Of a stretch of 64,000 nucleotides of DNA, positions 56,531 to 64,000 are shown piece by piece. Each line of letters begins with the position of its first letter. Position 1 is the stretch's first letter. The notes below the pieces were generated by a model. The model was not told where the DNA came from, made no database searches, and saw nothing but the letters and a program-made list of their open reading frames with translations. Both the position numbers and the translations under genes were made by a program. Source of the DNA: Aquilaria yunnanensis (taxonomy: Eukaryota; Streptophyta; Magnoliopsida; Malvales; Thymelaeaceae); the NCBI GenBank assembly GCA_039654915.1, contig CM077594.1:16677001-16741000 (forward strand). The letters run 5' to 3'.

Positions 56531-59500
56531 AATGGGCTTCTGTAATTATTTCTTAATTTTTATCATACATATATACACACGAGCCAGTTGACCATGGACC
56601 AGGGTGTTTGTGAACCCATTGTCAATAAGGCGAATTTACCCCTTGTAAATACCAGTTAAAAGATGGCATCAAAAGATGGTGTTGACTTGTGAAATTAATG
56701 GGTTGAATGTTGAGGTGATAATCAGGGGCTTACAAATATGGAAATGGATTAATACCAGATGATTTTCAAAATTATAGATTCCAAAAATATTCTAAATATT
56801 GAACTTTGAAAAATTTTCTATGTACATTTTGTATCTGAAATTTCTCCTATACTATTATGTAGGAATAAATACAGTTCTATACCTTTAATATATGCAATGC
56901 TTGTACTCATTTGTATAAGGATGTCAACACTTAAAATTAAATAGTAAAATTAAATAAATTTATACATTGAGTAATATTTTTGTAAATGTATAAGATTGTA
57001 CTCAAATGTACATTTGTTTATTTGTGTGCATATATAAGTCAAATGACATAATCTTTTAAATTCGAAAATAATAAATTATTGAATATAAAATTTTATTTAT
57101 TAATACGTACAATTATATACATACTAGTACATAATAAATCTCCATCTACTATTTTTTTCTACCAATTCGTACAGTTACACATGTGTGTGTATAATTTAAA
57201 GATAATTATTTTTCAGTTCATACATTAATATATATATGTGTGTATGCATTTATGTATGAGTAATTAGAAATCTATATTTATCTCTTATATTTAAAAAAAA
57301 AATATTGATTAACTGTGAAGATTCTCTCATCTTCAAAGGTTGTTACTGACATTTATTAGGATTTTTTTATTGTCATCATGATTCCATAATTTTAGTCATT
57401 CACTAATAACTACTTAAATATGTGGGATAATAAAAAGGGTAATTTGGTCAAAAAAATTGGGGTCTCTGAAAACCCTCGTCTACCTAAGAATACAGCTATA
57501 CACACACACACATTGTCTAGTATTCCGTAAGTTAATAAGACCAATTAATACATCTAGCAGCCTAAGTTGCAAGTCAAACAGAGTGCTGCAGATTTAGGTT
57601 ATTAATCACCATAATAAAGCTCACCAAACTGGCTGGAGAAATTCAATTTACTTCCCAATTAAAACTACAGTAATTAATTTGCTCGCTTCAACTTAGAGAA
57701 TTTATTGCTTCCACTTTAATTTGAGTTGTTGGAGGTCATTCGAATTCCCAGCAACAAACTTATATCAATTCCTTTTCCTACCATTCCCAAGCTTATAAAT
57801 GATCTAGAATGGACGTGGGAACCGTTAAATAGGATTTTTGAATTTATGAATTCCTTACAAAATAAACCTGCAAAATAAGATAGGAAAAACTTTTACGGTT
57901 TGATTAGTATCTGAAAATGCTGCATTAAAATTTTTTACTTAATTGCGCATATATTCCTAGTATTATTTTTAATTTTTATTAATTGGAATTCGGGTATAAA
58001 GTAGAAACAGTAAGATTAACACCGTGGAAATTGGGAATTCATGAAAGTTTGTAAATGAAAGTAAAAACTTTGGAACACTTTGACAGCTTTTACTGCTTTT
58101 GTTGACTTCTCGGTAAAGCAATGTAGATAATTATGTTCTTTTTCTTGGAAGTTGGAACCCTAAAATGCCTACCCTATTCATAATTCACCTCATTTCACTT
58201 TTTATTTCTCGTCTCGTCTCTTCTTCTGCTTGCCGTCTGTCTCGCTTCCTTCCTTTCTGGCCAAAATAATTTCACCCTAATCAAGTGCATTTTACCTGTT
58301 ATTTTTACCTAAATTCAAAATTGTAATGACCCTAACTTAAGAATAAATATGCACGTATGAAAGTTGATTCTAGTAGATATATATATATATTTGTTGGTTA
58401 AGACACATTATAACTTGAAAAATTAGAAATTAACAAATGACATATACCACAGTTTTTTTTTTATATTCAAAAGCATCGTACAAATATACAAGAAAAGATA
58501 TATTATAAATTAAAAAAAATGGTATATCAGTTTTTTCAGAATTAAAATGATAACTGAACTATCTTTTATATGATATGTTAGAGGAACTAGAAAGGTCAGA
58601 ATTCGAACTTGAATCTCCCCAATATTCCTCAAAGCTCTTAACCGTTAAGCAAAAAAATTGAGGATAACGCATATCACGGTTAAATTTAAACTGCCTATTA
58701 AACTGCCTACCCATATAAATATACAATTTAGATTGAGCTGTAATTTTTGTCATCTACCACCTAATAAGAACCCTTTTAGTTTGTAGTAAGCAAAACATTG
58801 GTTACATATTGATCCGTTACCGTGTAACAGAAGTAACGGTTGGGGATGTCTAGTTTTGGTCATTTGGACGTTAAAAAACCAAAAAAGGTTCAATAAGCTT
58901 CCACTGCAGCCACGCGTGGCCCTTGTGTTCATAGCATGCAGGATGCATTTTTTGTTTGCAGAAACTTGCCCGGCGGACGATGTGGTAGTCACCTTTTTCT
59001 GATCAACTGGCCAAAGTACATCATTAACTACTATTTTTATTCGATTGTTAATCGGTCCACCATCCTTGTCTTCTGTTTCAATTGCATCACTGACTTCAAA
59101 CAACTTTACAATTGAAATTCAATCTTACTTTTGTTTTCCGGTGCAACAAGGCGTGCTGCTTAGTTTGATTATAATGTTACGAAAGGAAGTATAATCATAT
59201 TGATGCAAGAAAAGAAAGTCAGAGGCTCAATTGGAAACATATTTAAAGTATGGTGACTCATAGTGCAGTTTAGTGGGAATCCGCCAGAGCGCATTTCGCC
59301 TCGAGATCCTGGTCACCCGTCACGTCCCCCGTGATCAGACCACTCGAAAATTGGAGCCCGCTGGCTGTCTTCTTTAAATTATCAAAGAAGGTCACTGTAC
59401 TATTATCCAAGTTCGCACCGATCCCTGGCCTTTCCCAACGTCCTTTTAAACATCCAGCGGTTTCAAAATTTTCAAAATGCAGTGCCTTGATTGGCTACAT

Positions 59501-60300
59501 TTTTTGAAATCTCATTTTGGTTTGACTGTTGGATCACATAACAAAATAAATAATGAATCTGGTCGTTTACTATTAATTTCGATTTATTTGAGAAAAGTTC
59601 ATGTTTGTAGGATTCAATTTCCACATGCTAAAAGTCCACTCCCATACATTTTCCCCAAGACTACTACAAAAGTGCAATGGCTCTGGACTTTGGTGCATGA
59701 AAGTACGGTGATCTGAATGTATTTTTTTCTTCTTGACATTGCCCTAGCACAACTAATAATAATAATAATAATAATAATAAGATCTATTTCATGTGATTGA
59801 AATCTTCTAAGAAAAGCTTCTTTCTCCAAACATGGAATAAAAATTTTAGTTTAATAGTATCTATATTTCAATTTCTAGATACAAAATAAATAATGGATAT
59901 TGGACCTTCTAAGAGCTCCTTCATTTTAAATGGGAGAAAATTCTTAGTTCTTGAAAGTAGTATCACTGCATAACTTAAAATGAAAATACAAAAGCTGTTT
60001 CAATAATGAAAATTTCATAAAACACACAAACTGTGCCATTATAATGAAAATCTTTCATCACCTTTGTTTTCCAACTCAACTTAAAAATAGCATTCTCTAG
60101 TGAAGTTTCTCCAAAATCTAAAGCCAAAGAATCCTTAATCTTAAGAATAGTGTTAGACATGCAAACAATACTATTTAAAAAAAAAAATTCTTGCAAGGTC
60201 TACCACCACTTCAAATGAGCTAACAATTTCTTAACTGCTTAAGAAAACAATTTATCCCAAAAAAACTCAAGAACATTCTAAAAGAAAAAAAAAAACAAAA
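56531..60300. other. Intergenic DNA up to the HSL1 promoter, nothing assigned
   Basis: AT-rich, with simple repeats (TATATG near 57230, TAA near 59757-59780). A 117-codon minus-strand ORF at 58750-59103 has no recognisable domain; I regard it as unproven. A GC-richer patch at 59280-59450 may belong to the distal promoter of HSL1. Confidence 0.35.
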
Positions 60301-60500
60301 ATAAGAAGAAGAAGAAAAACCTCTCCCTCTCCTAACAACTAATGACTAAACAGTCTCTCTCACTAAAAAGAAACTCAAACTTTCTGTCCCTCTCCTCCGT
60401 CCCTCCCTCCCTCCCTCCTCAAGCTAATATATTCACTCGATAACACACAAAAATTGTCACTCACCTTCTCTCTACTCCCAAACCAAAGTAACGCAAAACA
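60301..60500 (+). promoter_or_regulatory. HSL1 proximal promoter and 5' leader
   Basis: A strong pyrimidine patch with CCCTCCCTCCCTCCCTCC near 60400-60418 is followed by a weak TATA-like CTAATATATTC at about 60424-60434, about 70 bp before the ATG. Pyrimidine patches are common core-promoter elements in plants. The start of transcription cannot be fixed. Confidence 0.45.
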
Positions 60501-63500
60501 ATGCTTCCTCTGTTCCTCCCCGTCCTCTGCCTCTTCTTCAGTTTCTCCTTCCCCTGTTTCTCCCTCAACCAAGAAGGCCTCTACCTTCTCCAAGTTAAAA
60601 ACTCCCTCTACGACCCCGACGCCGCCCTCGCTGCCTGGAACCCCCGTGACAACACCCCTTGCAGCTGGCCTGGTGTTAGCTGCGACCTCACCTCTTCCGC
60701 TGTTTCCGCCCTCGATCTCTCGAACACCAACGTTGCTGGTACTTTCCCTTCTCTCCTCTGCCGCCTTCGCAGCCTCTCTTCTCTCTCTTTCTTCAACAAC
60801 TCCATCAATTCTTCTCTCCCTGCCGACATCTCCGCCTGCCAGTCCCTCATCCACCTCGACCTCTCCCAGAATCTCCTCACTGGAACTCTGCCTGCCTCCC
60901 TCGCTGACCTCCCCAGCCTGCAGTATCTCGACTTGACCGGCAACAATTTCTCCGGTGACATTCCCGAGTCCTTCGGTCGGTTCCAGAAGCTTGAGGTGAT
61001 TTCGCTTGTTTACAATCTCCTCGATGGAACCATCCCTGCTTTTGTTGGGAACATTAGTACGCTAAAGACGCTGAACCTGTCGTACAACCCGTTTAGTCCG
61101 GGTCGGATCCCGCCGGAGCTCGGAAACTTGACCAACCTGGAAATTCTATGGCTCACCGAGTGTAACTTGGTCGGCGAGATTCCTGACTCGCTTGGTCGGC
61201 TCAAGAAGCTCACGGATTTGGACTTGGCGCTTAATAATCTTGAGGGGCCGATTCCGAGTTCGGTTACTGAGTTGACGAGTGTGGTCCAAATCGAGCTCTA
61301 CAACAACTCGCTCACTGGGGAACTGCCACTTGGGTTCGCGAATTTGACTAGACTGAGGCTGCTCGACGCTTCGATGAACCATCTTTCTGGACCGATTCCC
61401 GACGAGTTGACTCAGCTCCCACTCGAAAGTCTGAACCTTTACGAGAACAATTTTGAAGGAACGCTACCTATCAGCATTGCCGACTCACCCAATCTCTATG
61501 AACTCAGATTGTTCAGAAACAAACTTACCGGCGAGCTGCCCAAGACTTTCGGTAAAAATCAGCCTCTGAGATGGCTGGACCTCTCGAATAACCAGTTCAC
61601 CGGCAGATTGCCGGAGGGATTGTGCGAGATGGGAGAGCTGGAAGAATTGCTAGTGTTACACAACTCTTTTTCTGGCCCCCTGCCGGATAGTTTGAGCGAG
61701 TGCCGGGGCTTAGCCCGTGTTCGGCTTGGATACAACAGATTTTCCGGCGAGGTTCCCGCCGGATTCTGGGGGCTGCCTCACGTGTACCTGCTCGAGCTCG
61801 TGAATAATTCATTTTCCGGTCCAATTGCTAGGACAATTGCAAGTGCTGGGAATTTGTCCCACTTGATGGTATCAAGAAATGAGTTCAGCGGATCCATTCC
61901 GGATGAGATTGGCTCTCTGAGAAATCTGGCCCAGTTTTTAGCTGGTGATAACAAGTTTAGTGGGTCGTTGCCGGAGAGCATGGCGAATCTTGCTGATTTG
62001 GCAATTCTGGATCTCCATGACAATCAATTGTCAGGTGAGCTACCTGCCAAATTTGATTCTTTTAAGAGGTTAAATGAGTTGAATTTGGCTAATAATATGT
62101 TCTCTGGAAGCATACCATCTGGAATTGGGAACTTGTCTGTGTTGAATTATCTAGATTTGTCAAATAATCAGTTCTCAGGGAGAATCCCAACCCTGTTGCA
62201 GAATTTGAAGCTCAACCAACTGAATCTGTCCGATAATGTATTATCCGGTCAGCTTCCTCCTTTGTTTGATAAACAAATGTACAAGAACAGCTTCCTGGGT
62301 AATCCTGGTTTGTGTGGTGATATTGCTGGCCTTTGTGATGGTAGAGATAGGGAGAGGAATCAAGGTTACCTATGGCTGCTTCGGTCGATCTTTGTGTTGG
62401 CAGCTTTGGTGTTTGTTGTTGGCGTGGTCTGGTTTTATTTCAAGTACAGGAATTTCAGGAAAGCAAGAGGCATTGATAAGTCTAAATGGACTTTGATGTC
62501 CTTCCATAAGTTGGGTTTTAGTGAAGATGAGATTTTGGATTGCCTGGATGAGGATAATATTATAGGTACTGGATCATCAGGCAAAGTTTACAAGGTTGTT
62601 CTCAGCAATGGAGAAGTGGTTGCTGTCAAGAAGCTTTGGGGAGGAATGAAGAAAGAATGCGAAAGCCAAGACCTTGAGAAAGGTCAAGTGCCTGTTCAAG
62701 ATGATGGCTTTCAGGCTGAGGTTGAGACTTTGGGGAAGATTAGACACAAGAACATTGTCAAGTTATGGTGTTGCTGTACCGCCCGGGATTGCAAGCTTTT
62801 GGTGTATGAGTACATGCCGAATGGTAGCTTGGGTGATTTGTTGCATAGCAGAAAAAGTGGCTTGCTGGATTGGCCAACAAGGATCAAAATAATAAAGGAT
62901 GCTGCGGAGGGCCTTTCTTACTTGCATCATGATTGTGTTCCTCCAATCGTTCATAGAGATGTTAAGTCTAACAATATCTTGTTGGATGGGGATTTTGGGG
63001 CAAGAGTAGCTGATTTTGGAGTTGCTAAGGTTGTTGATTCTGCCGCCAAAGGTGGCAAGTCAATGTCTGTGATCGCGGGTTCTTGTGGTTACATTGCTCC
63101 AGGTTAGTCCTCACAACTTCATTTTCTGCATTATGATGGTTGAATATTGTTCTTTCCATTTATTCTTGTTTCTGTCATTGTGATATTGCTGATTGAGAAA
63201 CGTTCAATAACTCTGTGGGCTCTAGTAACATTTGTTAGTTGGAACAAAGTTATCCATGATTTGTCTACATTCTCTTTGATGCATTTGGACATTTTGATCT
63301 AAATCTGGTTTTCCCCTTGCAAATCATGTTGCAGAGTATGCTTACACTCTCCGAGTGAACGAGAAGAGCGATATATATAGCTTCGGTGTGGTCATATTGG
63401 AGCTGGTAACAGGCAAACTACCGATTGATCCTGAGTATGGGGAGAAGGATCTAGTAAAGTGGGTGTGCACAACTTTGGATCAGAAAGGACCTGACCATGT

Positions 63501-63726
63501 TCTTGATCCCAAACTTGATCCATGTTTCAGAGAAGAAATATGCAAAGTCCTCAACATTGGAATCCTCTGCACGAGTCCCCTCCCGATCAACCGACCTTCG
63601 ATGAGGAGGGTTATCAAGCTGCTGCAAGAAGTTGGTCCCGATAAGCAGTTGAAGCCTGCGAAGAAAGATGGGAAGCTAACTCCCTATTACTATGAAGATA
63701 CCTCGGATCATGGAAGTGTAGCCTGA
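60501..63726 (+). CDS. HSL1: HAESA-LIKE1-type LRR receptor kinase (exons 60501-63102 and 63335-63726)
   Basis: Joining the two exons gives 997 codons plus a stop. The product is a plasma-membrane LRR receptor-like kinase of subfamily XI. A signal peptide (residues 1 to about 22) is followed by an N-terminal LRR cap with PCSWPGVSCD. About twenty LRRs (LxxLxLxxNxxxGxIP) and a cap near LCGDIAGLCDG come next. The transmembrane segment is about 622-648. The kinase has a glycine loop GTGSSGKVYK (about 689), lysine in VAVKKLW, HRDVKSNN (about 818), DFGVAK (838) and APE. It is of the RD type with all catalytic residues present. HAESA and its relatives perceive IDA and related peptides, controlling organ separation; HSL1 also perceives CLE peptides in stomatal and leaf development (family knowledge). 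The 232-bp intron (63103-63334, GT...AG) interrupts the APE glutamate codon, the expected place in this subfamily. It could be HAESA itself, but the juxtamembrane and kinase wording fits HSL1 best. Confidence 0.94.
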
Positions 63727-64000
63727 GAAAGTTTGAGTGACCACATTGCAAAAAACACAAGGTTGAGAGGAGTGTTATTGAGTTATGGCCTCCTAGTCTT
63801 CTTCTTCTGAAGCTTGCTTTGCAAATCATTATCCCCAGTTAGGTTTGCTTTACAGGGTGGGTGGTGGGGATTAGAACAAAAACAAAGTTGGGGGGGTGAA
63901 AAATTTTCAGAGGGGGGGAATGGAGAAAGGTGAGTTTCTTTTAGTATTTGTTGTAAAGGCAAAAAGCTATTTATATGAAAATATTTTTTTTGCATCATGG
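63727..64000 (+). other. HSL1 3' untranslated region (partial)
   Basis: Sequence after the TGA shows no further reading frame. A G-rich patch lies at 63888-63920. Candidate poly(A) signals lie near 63975 (ATATGAAAATAT). The window ends here. Confidence 0.5.

Noticed and set aside
58750..59103. 117-codon minus-strand ORF upstream of HSL1
   Set aside because: There is no recognisable domain, splice context or promoter. It is left as unproven rather than called a gene.
60375..60961. ORFs of 117-160 codons overlapping the start of HSL1 on both strands
   Set aside because: They are shadows of the GC-rich first exon of HSL1.

Overview
The window is nuclear DNA of a flowering plant, almost certainly a eudicot. 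It is AT-rich and gene-poor, packed with plant transposon families, and ends in a complete HAESA-LIKE1-type receptor kinase gene with the intron position expected for that subfamily. I see no tRNA, rRNA or CRISPR array.

Region 1 (1-17986) is one very large, young LTR retroelement read on the minus strand. Its 5' LTR is 14333-17986. Its 3' LTR is 1-3266, and by the offset between the copies about 0.37 kb of it lies left of the window. A primer-binding site (14311-14329) and a purine-rich tract (3267-3281) fix the orientation. By eye the LTRs differ by about 16 substitutions over about 3.27 kb. The 11 kb interior has no recognisable pol and only a possible gag start. In sense orientation it carries an intact, intronless LONELY GUY-like (cytokinin-activating) ORF and three tandem copies of a small basic cysteine-rich protein gene. 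The latter resembles the nucleic-acid-binding (CRP) proteins of carlaviruses and their relatives; two copies are intact and one is broken. The LOG gene and both intact CRP genes share a TATA module just upstream. Between LOG and the 3' LTR is a 32-unit, 73/51-bp array whose units each encode one or two hairpins. Both LTRs carry an SKP1-like C-terminal fragment and five copies of a stem-loop with compensatory base changes. This gene-carrying retroelement is the most unusual object in the window.

Region 2 (17987-36802) is a mosaic of small DNA transposons: a hAT-type element with a perfect 8-bp target duplication, two Stowaway-like MITEs of one family in opposite orientation, a long-TIR Mutator-like element inside a degenerate tandem array, a non-autonomous CACTA element, and a LINE-type DUF4283 fragment.

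Region 3 (36803-42829) is a 6-kb CACTA element flanked by TTT. It has a truncated TNP2 transposase and a multi-exon second gene (Transposase_24/TNP1-like), apparently joined by an internal deletion.

Region 4 (42830-60500) holds CACTA-like relics, three more long-TIR elements, a second hAT element with a perfect 8-bp duplication and two related foldback elements. The rest is unassigned AT-rich DNA.

Region 5 (60501-63726) is the only ordinary host gene: an HSL1-like LRR receptor kinase of 997 codons in two exons.
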